DNA from: Eudromia elegans
Taxonomy: Eukaryota; Chordata; Aves; Tinamiformes; Tinamidae
DNA: 64,000 nt
Direction: 5' to 3'
Assembly: GCA_003342815.1 (NCBI GenBank)
Contig: PTEX01000420.1
Coordinates: forward strand, 62,001 to 126,000
The notes under the pieces are model-generated. The model saw nothing but the letters and a program-made list of their open reading frames with translations, searched no databases and had not been told where the DNA came from. Shown in pieces: positions 26,593-38,399 of this stretch. Each line of letters starts with the position of its first letter. Within the stretch, counting starts at the first letter, position 1. The position numbers and the translations under genes were made by a program.

Positions 26593-27408
26593 GGAATAGC
26601 TGACAGCCCTGAGGGCTGCGCTGCCATCCGGAGAGACCTGGACAGACTGGACAACTGAGCAGTGAGAAACCTCATGAAGTTCAACAAGGGCAAGTGTAGG
26701 GTCCTGCACCTGGGGAGGAATAACCCCAGACATGCCTACAGGCTGGGGACCGACCTCCTGGAGAGCAGCCCCGCAGAGAGGGACCTGGGCGTCATGGTGG
26801 ATGACAAGTTGACCATGAGGCAGCAGTGTGCCCTCGTGGCCAAGAAGGCCAATGGGATCCTGGGGTGCATTAAGCAGAGCGTCTCCAGCAGGTCGAGGGA
26901 GGTGATTTTGCCCCTCTACTCAGCCCTGGTGAGGCCGCACCTCGAGTACTGTGTGCAGTTCTGGGCTCCCCAGTGCAGGAGGGATGTGGAGCTGCTGGAG
27001 AGAGTCCAGCGCAGGGCCACAAAGATGATTAGGGGCCTGGAACATCTGCCCTATGAGGAAAGGCTGAGAGAGCTGGGCCTCTTCAGCCTGGAGAAGAGAA
27101 GACTGAGAGGGGACCTGATCAGTGTGTATAAGTACCTCAAGGGAGGGAGTGAGGAGGATGGGGCCGGCCTCTTTTCAGTGGTAGCCAGCAATAGGATTAG
27201 AAGAAAAAGCTACAAATGGACGCATCAAAAGTTCCACAGGAACTCAAGGAAAAAATTCTTAACAATGAGAATGACAGAGCCCTGGAACAAGTTGCCAAGA
27301 GAGGTCTTGGAGTCTCCTTCTCTGGAGATCTTCAAAACCCGCCTGGATACCACCCTGTGCCAGATACTCCAGGTGACCCTGCATGTGCAGGGGGGTTGGA
27401 CTAGATGA
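26593..27408 (+). pseudogene. CR1 ORF2 C-terminal fragment with one premature stop
   Basis: In one frame the translation runs GIADSPEGCAAIRRDLDRLDN, then TGA at 26656-26658, then [19 protein letters not shown] and onward without a break to TGA at 27406-27408 (248 codons from 26662). CR1 consensus carries Trp (TGG) at the interrupted position, so the stop is a single G-to-A change. Recognisable blocks are [75 protein letters not shown] and [20 protein letters not shown]. These lie C-terminal to the catalytic palm and act in the native element in nucleic-acid handling during target-primed reverse transcription. No start codon, RT active site or host promoter exists, so no protein is expected. 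The last residues (after [14 protein letters not shown]) differ from the usual end and may be shifted. Confidence 0.95.
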
Positions 27409-27455
27409 CCTCTATGACCTCTAGAGGTCCCTTCCAACCTTAAGCATTCTATGAT
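26593..27455 (+). mobile_element. Young CR1 LINE, 5'-truncated
   Basis: An 860-bp 3' part of a CR1 retrotransposon. Its GC-rich composition differs sharply from the AT-rich flanks, which marks it as a relatively recent insertion. The body encodes the post-palm C-terminal part of ORF2. After it come the typical 3' UTR GGTTGGACTAGATGACCTCT, a GGTCCCTTCCAACCTTA block and an ATTCTATGAT tail of about one and a quarter units at 27446-27455. The break with flanking DNA is near 26590. The copy was 5'-truncated at insertion, as most CR1 copies are, and therefore lacks the endonuclease and catalytic RT motifs. CTATGACCTCT is partly duplicated inside the 3' UTR (27411-27423), a small private change. Confidence 0.97.
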
Positions 27456-28600
27456 ACAGTAAAGTTGCATTGCCATATCGGTACACTTTTCAAGATATGA
27501 TTTATATAGGGTGAAGCTTTTGCTTATCTCCAAATACCAGATCTTCCGATTTCAATCCAAATTTTAACCTCACTTTTATGTTTACAAGGCTAAACCAGGA
27601 CTGAAATAACAACTGGTGTGTGGAACCACAGAGGGGCACTGCATTTGTTCAGCAGTCATCATCATTCTCTCACTTTTCCATCTGCAATCAGCAAAGACCT
27701 GCAATCTGACAACAGGCAGAGAAAACTGCAAGCTTCGCCCCCCTCCAGGTTGCTATCACTCTCTCACTGAGGCAGATGTTGAGTGAATCTGCCACCAGAG
27801 AGATCAGGAGTGTCCAGCACTAATTTCCAGAGATACTTACAATTCTCTAAGCAAAATGAGTTTGAATATTACTGTTAAAAAGGGGGGCTCTGGCAGCCTT
27901 TATGGAGCTGACGCGTATTATACAGCTAAAGACTGAGATTTAGTGTGTGAATGCAAGTTCTCCCATGAAAAACTGCTGGTGTTATGTGTCTAGTTCCCAG
28001 AACTCTGATGCCTCCCTTTGCGTCCACCATCAGCAATGCAATCATTCAAATAAGCTGAAATCAATCATATAATGAGTCCCACCATATGATACTTATCTTT
28101 GAGGGGAATGAATAAATCATTGTGCCTCTGACAGGGTATTTCTGCCATAAATTGACCTAGGAAGTGGCATGGCAACACTTTGATAGTTATGGCTGTGATA
28201 GTGACAATTTAGGAATGAATGCAGCTTTGTACTTGGCCCAGTTCAAATCTGAGCACCTGTTGAAACTAAAACTGTGCAGGGAAAAAATCCTGCCACTAAT
28301 AGAGACGCTGGAAACAAAACCGAGAGCTGTCAGAGGAGAATGCAGAGGAGACCTGCATAATCCCCCTGCCAGCAGAAAACTTACCTGGGAGCAACAGGAA
28401 ACTGATAAGCTCCTTTCTCTTCTGCGAGAGCAAAGCTCACAGGTCTGAACTGAGAGCAATCACTGGCATTCGCCTTTCAGCACCGAGCCCTGCTCGATAG
28501 CGAGGAGCGCTCTCAAATAGATCACGTTCCTCCTTCTGGTATTTCTCCATCTCTTGCTGTTCTCCGTCCAAACTCAGCAGGTTTCTCATTTATAATTAAT
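27456..28600. promoter_or_regulatory. Candidate conserved non-coding region
   Basis: More balanced in composition than its surroundings and almost free of simple repeats. A 94-codon plus-strand frame (28164-28448) and its 90-codon antisense counterpart (28187-28459) both stay open here, but neither has a domain or usable splice context. Long overlapping frames on both strands usually reflect composition rather than coding. The texture (CATCAGCAATGCAATCATTC, GATAGTTATGGCTGTGATAG) suggests regulatory DNA but the case is weak. Confidence 0.2.
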
Positions 28601-31600
28601 ATATTCATAAATAATGCAGTCAAAAAAGCATAGATTTGTGGTGAATGACCAAGTCTGTCCTTTCTGGCCAATATCAGCTAGTTTTTACACAGACATCTAT
28701 TCTGAAGGGTTAGAAGAAAGGTTTATTTCTTCAGAATAAACTAGAAATAAGTGTGAAAGTAGTTCTCTTTCATTTTGAATTTATTTTCTCCACCTACCAC
28801 CTGAAAGCTTTGTATCCTGAACAATATGATGTTGTAGACATGGCATCTTGAATGACATTAGTCTGTCATTTCTTATATTTTCTATAGTGATTTTTTTTAC
28901 GGCTGAAACCTTTAAGAGTGTACAGTAAATGTGAACAAACAGTTATAGCAGATTTTGATGCATTTGGGAACCCATGGACAAGTATTTGTGGTGTGTAAAA
29001 GGGACAATTTTGGAGAGATTTTTTTTGAAAAGCTATTGTAAGCCAACATATATAACTACTACGTTCAAGAATCTTATATATTATGCATGCATAAGAACAT
29101 ATTAAATATGAATTATACTATAATTATAGGTTATTAAAATATAAAATACATAAACAAATGCAAATAAGTATATAGATACAGAGTCTTTCTCTGAATATTT
29201 GCCTATCTGGAACCTACTAAGAGATTGCAATAATAATGCTTACTTCTTGCTATATGTGGTAGTGTAGACACATGAAAAAAATGCATCTTCAAAATAACTA
29301 CATGGAATAAGTTAAAGGACTTATCTCTACTTTTATAAAGTGATAAAGCTAAAGCAGCAGGTTAGATATAAACAGCAATTATTTATATTTTAGCACTAGA
29401 TTCAAGAATATCTTCACAACCATCCAATTCCTTATTCTTATAGTTGATTATGTCACAAATGTTATTTCATGAACTGATCTGTCTCTGCCTGGAAAGTGTT
29501 TGGGATTTTTTGCTTGCACAGCTTCTTTGGAAGATAGTTACCAAGCCCTACTGCTCTAATGTTTGTAACTGTTTTCTGATTTCTAGTCTAAGTGTGGGCA
29601 CAGCCAGTTTACAGCCATACATTCTTATGTCAATATTGTTCTTTAGTTAAATACTTCTCCTCTTCTCTGATACCTATTCTCTTGACATGTCTGTAAAACA
29701 CAATAATTCTCTCTCTCAACCTTCATTTTCCTTGGCTACACAAATGGAGCTCTTCATCTCCGCTTGCAAAATAAACTGTCTTTTCCCCTGATTCTTATAG
29801 AAAAACATCACTATGACTACTAAAGTTGGAATTCATCTAATTTTAACATCTATTTATCAAAGAAGCATTTTTTTCTATGTCATTCATAATTCCATCTCTA
29901 CTGTAAACCTATATCCTGACACCTCAGATCCTGACACACCGGTCTTTTTTTCTTGGCTGCATAATAATGGCAGCTTAGTGTCTTTCTGCACTATCCTTTC
30001 TATCTAAGTCTGTCTTCTGCATAACTGCTGTTATAAATAAACCATGCCATATATCCTGTCTTCAATAGAAGATACCTGGTGGTTTATTGAGATCAAATCC
30101 ATTGAATCTTCTGCTTTAATAACCAGCAGCAAGTGTAGAAGTGTTTAGAGTCCATAGAATCATGAATTCCATGAGGTAATGTCTTGTTTGCTGTGTTTCA
30201 CATTGTCACCTTTCTGTTGTTCATTAGAATTAAATACTGTTTTCCTTGTACCTCAACAATAAGTGATCCTATTTTTCTAGGCTTACATTTCTGTGATTGC
30301 ACTGCAACTGACTCCACAAATTAACTGGATTCAAACTGGTGTTTCAAATAAAATATTTGCAAATTTTTTGCCTTCTTCTAATGAAAGCATTAAAACTGTG
30401 TATCTTGGTGCCTACTGAAATCATACTGCAGAGATCTTCCTTTCTGTTAGAAGTCTCATTCCTCAATACAAATGTTGCATCTTTCTTCTGAGGACACTGA
30501 AGGGGCATCAGTTGGTCTGTTTCCCATACAATTTTCACTGTTTCCCCGCTTGACTTAGGCATTGCATACTCTTACAGATAGTCCTATCTTTTATCAAGGA
30601 ATCTTTCACAGCGTCAAATATGTTGTCTCCAGAATCTGCTGTTTTTCTTGATTTATCATGGAAAAAAGCAGCAAACAGGCAGACCCACTGTTGCAAATGG
30701 TATTCCTGTTGGGAGTGACTGTCGCTGTTTTTATTTTGTCCTCCCTGGGAAGATCAAAAAGCTATACCTTATTTTCTTAGTATCACTCTTTAGTTCTATA
30801 TATAGAAATAATCCCTGCTTTCTTGCTTCTGCAAGGATTTAAGAATATAGTTCCATAATTCCAGAAGTTCTAGGTCCTTTCATGCTCTTAAGCACATTCT
30901 CTTTTGTCTGTGTTTTGTTAAACTGACCACTGGCCGACCAGTTCCTACTCCCCTGACATAGTCAGGTCAGTGCTCCAGTTTCTGAAATGAATTGTTCATT
31001 TATAGAACCACTTCTGAAGACACTGCACTAAGAACCAGCCTAGCTGACCTGGACACCAGACATAAACAGTCTACTTTTGGTGGTCTGCTCTTCACAAGCC
31101 AAAGCAAGCCTCCATATCAGCTCATATCCTTCCACTTAGAATAAACAATGTATTTTTGTTCAGACTTTGGTGAATATTTTCTTAAGCTCTTTCCAGTCTA
31201 ACTACATGGAATTTCCTTCTGTTTTGAGGGCTCAGGCTGCAGGAGGAGTACATTACAGTGTAGCGTAAGTTCCCTGTTAGCCCCTGGAACACGTCAACTC
31301 TCAGGAAATGGGCCTGATAGATGAGGCAACCTAATGATCGTGATCATTCCAGGCAGCAACCATGGAATAGTGATGGCCTCCTTCCTTTAATGCTGTGCCC
31401 GCTCAAACTTAGCATGAGCAAGGTAGCCATATGCCAGGTTGCTCTGCCCAGTCAGCAACATCTGTTCATACTATCCCCTATGGTTTGGACATCCAGCATA
31501 GCTAAGGTCAAGTCCCTCTGCTTAAGGAGGGACTGTCATTAGCAATAAGAGGGCTTGGAGAAACAGCCATGCTTACCTTGGACCTAGAAGGAGTTCATGT

Positions 31601-31979
31601 CTGGGTCCAAAGAGGAGCTGTTTGCTCATGCTCCCTGTTCTGGGGCCGCTGTGAATCAGCACCGCCTTTGATTTTGCTTAGTTATTCTGAGATGGCCTCA
31701 GCTTATGTTCAAACTGCCTTGGACTCAACTAGCCTGAGCAAAGCAAAAGGAAACTTGGCCTAGTGGAGGACTCCCTGTGCTGTAATTTAGCACCCACTTT
31801 TCCGTTCTTTTAATCCTAACATGAAAAAAGGATCGTGAGATACTGGTGAGGTGGATTTACAGTCAATGCCCTTCTCAGTGGGATCATTTGCTCCCATGCA
31901 GAAAAAGTATCAAGCATTCACAAACCAGAATACTATCATATTTTGACACTGACACTTAATTGCGTCAGAATCTTGAACT
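28601..31979. other. Unannotated non-coding DNA
   Basis: Strongly AT-rich from 28600 to 30350, more balanced to 31780. Only short frames occur. A small perfect dyad CTGACATAGTCAG lies at 30953-30965. No gene or named repeat recognised. Confidence 0.5.
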
Positions 31980-32160
31980 AAGATTCTGGCCCTATAAATT
32001 CTAGTCAATCTTCATTTCACTTCAGTTTTATACATAAGTATTTTCACTGAAATCAGGAAAATTATTTCAGTATTATGTTGCATGAGTAACTCCATCATTT
32101 TATATGGAATTACTCTGACATAAAAGTGGTGTAAGACAAGTGACATGAGTCAGGCCTTAT
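31980..32160 (+). repeat. Sauropsid-type palindromic dispersed repeat (unnamed)
   Basis: The right half, from CATGAGTAACTCCAT to CAGGCC (32082-32154), follows a pattern I recall from turtle, crocodile and bird non-coding DNA: GAGTAACTCCATTGA, an internal mirror, ATGGAGTTACTCCTGA, TTTACACCAGTGTAAG and CAGAATCAGGCC. The inverted repeat is visible here directly: AGTAACTCCAT at 32086-32096 against ATGGAATTACT at 32104-32114, 10 of 11 bases pairing. The left part is more eroded. The family name and whether it is a MITE or SINE relic are not known to me. Confidence 0.5.
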
Positions 32161-32469
32161 GTTTACAGCAGCCTTGAATACACCAGTATTGAGGAGACCT
32201 TTGGAGCTGGGCCCAAAGCACTCACAAAGGGAGCTCCTGCTGTTACTCCAACCCATAGGCAGTTCCCTGAACAAAGACCAATTATCTGAGCTTTGTGTGA
32301 AGGGGGTAGGGGACATTCACCAATATTCATAAATTAGGCAAGCTTGGTGTTTAGTAGAAGTGGAGTGCCTTCATTACAATTAAAGTCTGTCTTCATTTCT
32401 TCTATGAATTCTTAATTTCCTCTCCTTGTGATAATATTTGTCAGTTTTCACCTTGATATTACAACATAC

Positions 32470-32585
32470 TTCACAGATAAGACAAACTATTATTATGCCC
32501 CTTTTACAGATGGGGAAACCAAGGCACAGGAAAGCGAAACGACTTGCCCAGGAGAATAGACCTGAGGTCACTCGCTACCTAAGGT
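32470..32585 (-). mobile_element. MIR-type SINE (core region)
   Basis: The minus strand carries the diagnostic MIR core: TGACCT, GGGCAAGT, then CTGTGCCTTGGTTTCCCCAT, CTGTAAAA and ATAATAATAG in the expected order and spacing. On the plus strand the best part is 32488-32530. The tRNA-derived head and the LINE2-related tail are missing or too eroded. A short insertion separates TGACCT from GGGCAAGT. MIR elements were active in early amniotes, so this copy is ancient; its unusually good core may mean slow decay or retained function. It lies about 310 bp after the palindromic repeat. Confidence 0.9.
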
Positions 32586-32600
32586 AGGGCTTTGCCCACA

Positions 32601-34129
32601 TGCTGCCTCTTATTAACAATTCTACTCACTTCAAGTGCTGTGCAATAAAAAGAATGGAAATTAGAATATTTCAAAGCCTTTCCTGCACCACACCTTAAAA
32701 AGAGCTGCTGTATTTTTTTATTTTTGAAAAAAAAAAAAAGAAATAGCCATGCTATTACTAAAACACTTAAGAATGTTTTATATCTATGCAGTAAAATGTA
32801 AAGGATTCAAGCAGAAAATTATAAAACATTTAAGATCGCTTGTTTTGTATGAAAGGGCCAATTAAAGGGAAAAAAAATCTTCAGAATGAATTTTGATAAT
32901 GCCATTATATACAGCATAATAAAAAATCATTATAAGTTGTAAATATCATGTCATTACCCATTTTAATTATCTGATTACATTCACTTATATTAACTTTGTA
33001 ATGAAATGTAATTTCACACTTATCAAGTTAAATCATTTTTAGAATAGTATTGAAGTACAGTTCTCTCTTTCTGTGCACCCTTTGCCCGATCCTTGACAAG
33101 CAGAGGACTGACCAAGTGATCACAGGAATGTCTGTTTCTAGATTTGAGAAAATATATTTGATTAAAGACCCATTCATCTTTGGTCAGGAGAATGGGGGCC
33201 TTGAAAACCAGTTCAGGGAAAGCAGAGGTAAAGGATTCTGTGAGACAAGAGAAAAGGAGAGAGTGGAGCAAAGAAATCAGGTTAATACCAGGCTAAGCCT
33301 ACATTAAATTATCTGGTGTAAAATTCAAGTTTTATTTATGTATGTGCTTCTCTAGAGAATGTAAAACTATTCAAAAGAGTGTTTAAAGGAATAGTGTCAA
33401 CACAAGGCTATAGTCCTACATCCAGCTGGTATTTCATCTTCTCTATTCATGGCTGCTCTTCTGCTTCCATGAAGGTATTCCATCCCTGTATCAAAAGCTT
33501 TACAACCAGCGCAGTGCCTGTGCAGGTATCATTGTCCAAAGGTTAGAAACGGCTCTACTTGCTCAGACTTAAGGCTCCTCAGATCCAGGACCCTGCTTCC
33601 AGCCAACAGTGACCATCCTCCCAAACCTCTTTCTGGCAGTAATTTTCCCTCTCACATTTTTATTCACACTCTCCCTCCCATAGGCTCACCTTGTCCAGGC
33701 ACCCCCTCACAGCCTCCTCCTGACCTCTACCAAGCAGAGCTTTCACACCACCAGGAGAAGGACATTGGAATGATATTTGGGCTTTGGGGACAGTCTCTAT
33801 TCCCTTTGCCTACTACACTTCAGGACCGGGCAGCATCCTCCAACACCTCGGACATGTCCAAGGAGCAGTGGGAGCTGCTGGAGTGCTCTGTGCTCCAGCT
33901 AGATCCCCTGTTACACGCTTTCAGCCCTGTGAGACTTATCCCCTGCTCCCCTTCTGTCACTTGGCATTTTCATTGTTTTCTCCTTGCTTCTTTTTTTCTT
34001 GCAGCCCTTTCTTTCCTCGGCCAAGGGAGCATAGAAAGTACCCAGGTGCTCACAGTTCACAGAAAACAAAGGTCCAGGGATACCCTAATCTGAAGAGGGA
34101 TCCTGAAATGTAATTCCCCCTGATGGTTT
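32601..34129. other. Unannotated non-coding DNA
   Basis: An A run at about 32727-32739 is the only simple repeat of note. Two overlapping plus-strand frames of about 107-109 codons (33770-34113) share a CT-rich composition and lack any domain. No exon, RNA gene or named repeat supported. Confidence 0.5.
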
Positions 34130-34500
34130 TTTTCTTTCACTAGCTCATCTAACCACTTTTGAAGTCAAGGAACTTCTTCATAACCACAACACCTTCTGCC
34201 AGTGGATCCCACTCTTTACTGCATGAAAATGTATCTCCTTGCTTGTTTTGAACCCATTCCCTGATCAAGTCAATTAATGCCACCTAGTTCTTGTATAGTA
34301 AGACACAGGATAAAAATTCTCAGTTCAGCTTTTCTCTTCTACCCAGGATTACAAATCCTTTCAGTAATCTTTTTCTTAGGCAAAAGTGCACTACATTATT
34401 TTATCTTTCCTGTGCAGACATTTTTCCACACTCCCTATCATCCCTGTCCACCTTCTATCTTTCTTACTTTTACAAGATCTTTTAAGAAAACAGTTCCTCT
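34130..34500 (-). mobile_element. Antisense CR1-like LINE fragment
   Basis: Read on the plus strand, blocks such as CTCATCTAACCACTTTTGAA, ACAACACCTTCTG, TTGCTTGTTTTGAACCCATT and CACCTAGTTCTTGTATAGTA occur in the order seen in antisense copies of an old CR1-like lineage common in sauropsids (the region just before the 3' end of ORF2). No 3' tail is visible. The match is from remembered consensus and is decayed, so the family is likely but the subfamily and ends are not fixed. Confidence 0.6.
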
Positions 34501-35619
34501 TTGCTTATATATCTCAGTTAGACAGGCTTATCTCCCCACCTAGCTTCCCTATTCACTCGCGAGTCCTTCACCTCAAGTCCCACCTTTCGCAGCAAGGGCT
34601 GGAAGGTAAAGTCTTTAACTGGAGTCCCTTGGGAGGTGGCAATATAGTATGATCTTAGCTAGAACGGGCAGGACTGGTGAAGCCTAAACACTTGCAAATG
34701 TCAGACTTTCAGTGAAAGACCAAATACCAAAGTCCTTCTCTGCCTCCTGGTCAGAACCTCAGGAATTTGAGGCAACCTAGTTGCTCTCTGCACACATCTG
34801 CACACAGCAGAGTTCCCTCCTCTGAAAAACTTCAGGAAACAGACTAAACCAAAGACACAGACCAAACCTTCTCCTTATAGTGGGATGATCTGTAGTCGGA
34901 AAAACTTTGACAAAATGGTTTCTAGTCAAGCTAGCACTTTTCAACATTCAATATTTGGTCCATTTAAAATGCAGGGAAGTAGGTAGCAAATGTACTATAA
35001 ATTTTAAATAATAATAAATTGGGGAAAATTCCTCAGCTAAGTCATTTCCATGGAAATTTGCAATGTGCTAACCATTTTTGAATCTCATTATAATACAGAG
35101 AATGGAATCTCTTTATAACACTCCAAACCAATTACACAGAAGCTTTAAACAGAAAAATCTGAACTGTCCCACAAAAGTCAGGAAAACTACAGTATGCCAA
35201 AAGCAAAGCACCTACCTTCATTGTTATAGCAATGTAACTGTATGGTCTCTGTAGGCCGATGGTATCAGCTAACAAGTCTGTTTGGGAGCAAATTGCCAAC
35301 ATATTGGTCTAGGAGTCTTTGCATTTTTTAATACTTTTTTTTCAAATGATATTGAAATGTACTAGTTGTTTAGATGAATCATTTCCCTCTCCTTGTTTTG
35401 GATTATACATTTTTTTTTCCTCACCTCACATTTTCCTTGCCTTTGATGGCAAAGCTAACGTCAGAGCAGAGAGAACTAGTCCAAGATTTCACTATGTGAT
35501 ATTTCTGAAGCAGAGCAGGTGCAGATGAGGAAAAAGGATCAGCCGATTTTTCAGAAGTCAGATGGCATTGTGCAGCAAACAGAAGGCAAAGGACTGGTTT
35601 CAAAGCACAAAATCAGGTC
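34501..35619. other. Unannotated non-coding DNA
   Basis: No exon or repeat recognised. Short overlapping frames near 35319-35603 on both strands are compositional. Confidence 0.45.
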
Positions 35620-35900
35620 CTTTTATTTATGTAGAATGCATCAATTTGCAGAATTTGAAATGGCTGGTTACAGAAATGTATATACATTTGATCGTGGTTT
35701 AATTTTCCATGGGCTGTAATACCTAAATCAGGAGAGCTGTGAGCATGGCATACAGGTTGCTTCATCTCAGAAGAGTCACCTGGAGAGTTTCTTGTATGGA
35801 AAATATAGAAAGAGCAGTTCATACTAAACAGAATGAAAATTTTATTATCCAGCAAGACCTTTTATCATGATCTTTATTTTTGAATAGTCTCTAGGTGTTA
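35620..35900. promoter_or_regulatory. Candidate conserved non-coding block
   Basis: Repeat-free, evenly composed DNA with AGAATGCATCAATTTGCAGA, GGTTTAATTTTCCATGGGCT and AATTTTATTATCCAGCAAGA. The texture resembles developmental enhancers. Not tested by alignment. Confidence 0.25.
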
Positions 35901-37814
35901 AAAACAAAAACTAAGTCATTTTTATCATAAGCATTTTTGAAATATATTGTCCTGTCTTATCTGTCTCCTTGTAAATTTAGTAAACAGAAGTGCAGTACAC
36001 TTCATCATAGTATGTGTCTTACAGTTCATTATAGTATGTATCCTATGAGATCTAGGAAAAAGAAGGGTTGCTAAAATGAAAATATCAGTAACAGTGAAAT
36101 ACCATGACTTGTAGCTTCTCCAAGACACTAGAGCAGAGGGTTTCACAGATGTCTCACGTTTAAATTATTGTAACAGTGAGATTATCCAAAGATCTAATAA
36201 TATTCCATATTTGCACAGAAGGCTTTACTCTTCAGTACTTACCAGGCCACACATTAAATACCAATTACAAATTTCAATAGCTTTTTCATAAAATGAACTA
36301 GCTTGCTATAAAAGTCTTATTAATTCTGCATTGCTCAACAAAGTGCTACGGGTGCATAGAAATCCAGTTTAGCTGCATGTACGTATGTGAATAGATGAGA
36401 CGAACTTTTAATTAACTCCTCGAAGCATAACTAGCCTCAGAAAACACAGCAATAAAGCAGTCCAAGATAGCAACATGTCTTAAAATTGTGCTGTAGACAG
36501 GGAAAGTTGTACTCTCTTCCAAATAAACATAAGCATGAGTTAAAATGAAGTGAAATTATAACGTCCACTGAGTGTTTAAGGAGGAGATTCTGTCACAGCG
36601 ACATCAATGTCAGAGCTACTGCTGCCTTTAACAGAATCATAGCCTCACATAGGATTAAATAATTTTTTCATTCTGTTTATCTATGGATCTTTAAAAAGTG
36701 AAAGAAAAAGTTAATTACACAGATTACTACTCCTTCTCTCCTAATTCCCAATAGTAATTCAATTATATTCCTGCAGAAGTTCTTCATGCTGATTTAGTAA
36801 ATCCCATGGATAAAATGGCACTACTGAAGCGTAGGCAGCATCGGTCAGGCCTCCTCACACCAAACCCTCTCTGTCTCTGGAACAATTTGGTACGGGACAA
36901 ACTGGAACGGCACAGTCAGCACAGCCTTCCATGCACAGCAGAACCTGACTTCAGGAGCTGCCAGAGAGACTTCTTCAAACATCTTCCCCTCCCGTGTGCA
37001 CATTTCCATTAATGGTGCTAGATACATTTGCAACTACTTTTAAAAATGTGTATGTATGTGCACAGTTCATAAAAATACGTGGCAGTATTTCCTGTGTGCT
37101 AACTGAATCACACACAATACACTTCTCAGTATAAAAAAAAAATTCAGCTTGACGTACATAGCTGTTAGTTGCTGTCTTTTCCTCCCTGTTCTGTTCTTCC
37201 TCCTTCCTTCTCTAAAAGAAAAACAAAACAAAATTAAATTTTACATTTTTTACCATGGGATCAGAGTCTAAATGAAAACCAAAGCACTGACAACTAATCA
37301 TAGCAGGAAAGGGGGGAAAATTAACAGTGGGATAAAACCTTCAAACAGAAATCAAGAACTGAAAGTTTTTATGCAATGCCTATGCCTCTACCCAGCATCT
37401 CCTTAACTCGGCTTCCCATGCAGAGTGCCACGGACTGCTTAGAAATGATGTTGACAGAGATTTTTGAGATCCACAGCTGCACAGACAGATATGTCTTTCT
37501 GTCCACTACACTGCTATCTCTGCCCTCCTGAAAAATGCACATATAATCAACTATAGAAATATGAATCTACCTTATCTTTTACATCAAAGCCTTTTTACAA
37601 TGTTTTTTTCAGCATCAGATAATCATGCAATTGATATCATTTCCCCTCACTTTAAGTCTACCTTACTCTGTAAATGATATCAAGAGGCCACCAACAAATG
37701 GGAACCTGGCTATTAAAAGAGGGAAGGTTTATAAATGATCTGGATTTGTTCATACAAGAAAGCAGGGGTATTTTTTAGGAATTAAATAATAATTTTAAAA
37801 GTATTTAATAAAGA
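35901..37814. other. Unannotated non-coding DNA
   Basis: No gene or named repeat. A small duplicated word TCAT(C/T)ATAGTATGT occurs at 36003-36015 and 36029-36041. Overlapping short frames on opposite strands near 36806-37033 have no domains. Confidence 0.45.
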
Positions 37815-37845
37815 ATTTAATACAGCTGACTAAGCTGTATTAAAT
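37815..37845. repeat. Perfect 13-bp inverted repeat (hairpin)
   Basis: ATTTAATACAGCT at 37815-37827 is exactly complementary to AGCTGTATTAAAT at 37833-37845, leaving the 5-base loop GACTA. It contains two E-box/AP4-like CAGCT halves facing each other. There is no T tract to make it a terminator-like feature. Confidence 0.93.
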
Positions 37846-37910
37846 GACATTTCAGCACTGCTTCTTAGGCAGAAAGGAGCCTATTGATTAAATGGTAACT
37901 ACATGACCAT

Positions 37911-37931
37911 ATGTCCAATGGTGTTGGACAT
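37911..37931. repeat. Perfect 8-bp inverted repeat (hairpin)
   Basis: ATGTCCAA at 37911-37918 pairs exactly with TTGGACAT at 37924-37931 across the 5-base loop TGGTG. It sits only 65 bp after the 13-bp hairpin and has the same loop length. Confidence 0.92.
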
Positions 37932-38304
37932 GACAACCTGAAAAGAATCATATCTGGAAAAGAGTTATATATGATGGCTAAACAGAGCAAAATGAGCTCT
38001 TAGCCTAACACTGAAACCACCAAGTGCAATCTTCTGAAAGCTGAGCAGGAATAGAGTGTTGTACATGATTCCTGAGTTTGGCACTGGTTTGACTCCTCCG
38101 GAATGTTGTGACCAGTTCTGATGGTCAGAATTCCAGAAGTGCTTCCAAGAAATACCACAAGAACCACAGAAAAGGTAAAAGGTAAATCTTAGAGCAAGAA
38201 TCTCTCCACAAAATGGTCCTGAATGTGTGAGGTCCAGTTCCGAGTGATTCCGTATGGAGTGGGGATTATGCAGCAGAAGCAGGCATGGTATGTGAGGAAT
38301 ATGA
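37932..38304. other. Unannotated non-coding DNA
   Basis: The long minus-strand frame through here (37965-38435) owes its length to translation of the AT microsatellite and is not a gene. Confidence 0.5.
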
Positions 38305-38399
38305 GATAATAATAAATAAATAATAATATAATAATAAATAAATAATAATATATAATAATAATAATAAATAATACTATAATAATAAATAAATAAAAAAAA
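38305..38399. repeat. Compound (AAT)n/(AAATA)n microsatellite
   Basis: About 95 bp composed of interleaved AATAAT and AATAAATA units, imperfect and interrupted by TATATAAT and ACTATAAT, ending in A8. Confidence 0.95.

Noticed and set aside
28164-28459. Overlapping 94- and 90-codon frames on opposite strands
   Set aside because: Mutually overlapping, no domains; typical of compositional openness.
33770-34113. Two overlapping frames plus a 41-nt segment (34005-34045) bounded by TTCTTGCAG and CAG|GTGCTC
   Set aside because: The donor is weak and the frames are CT-biased with no domain; less convincing than the 63.4-kb candidate.
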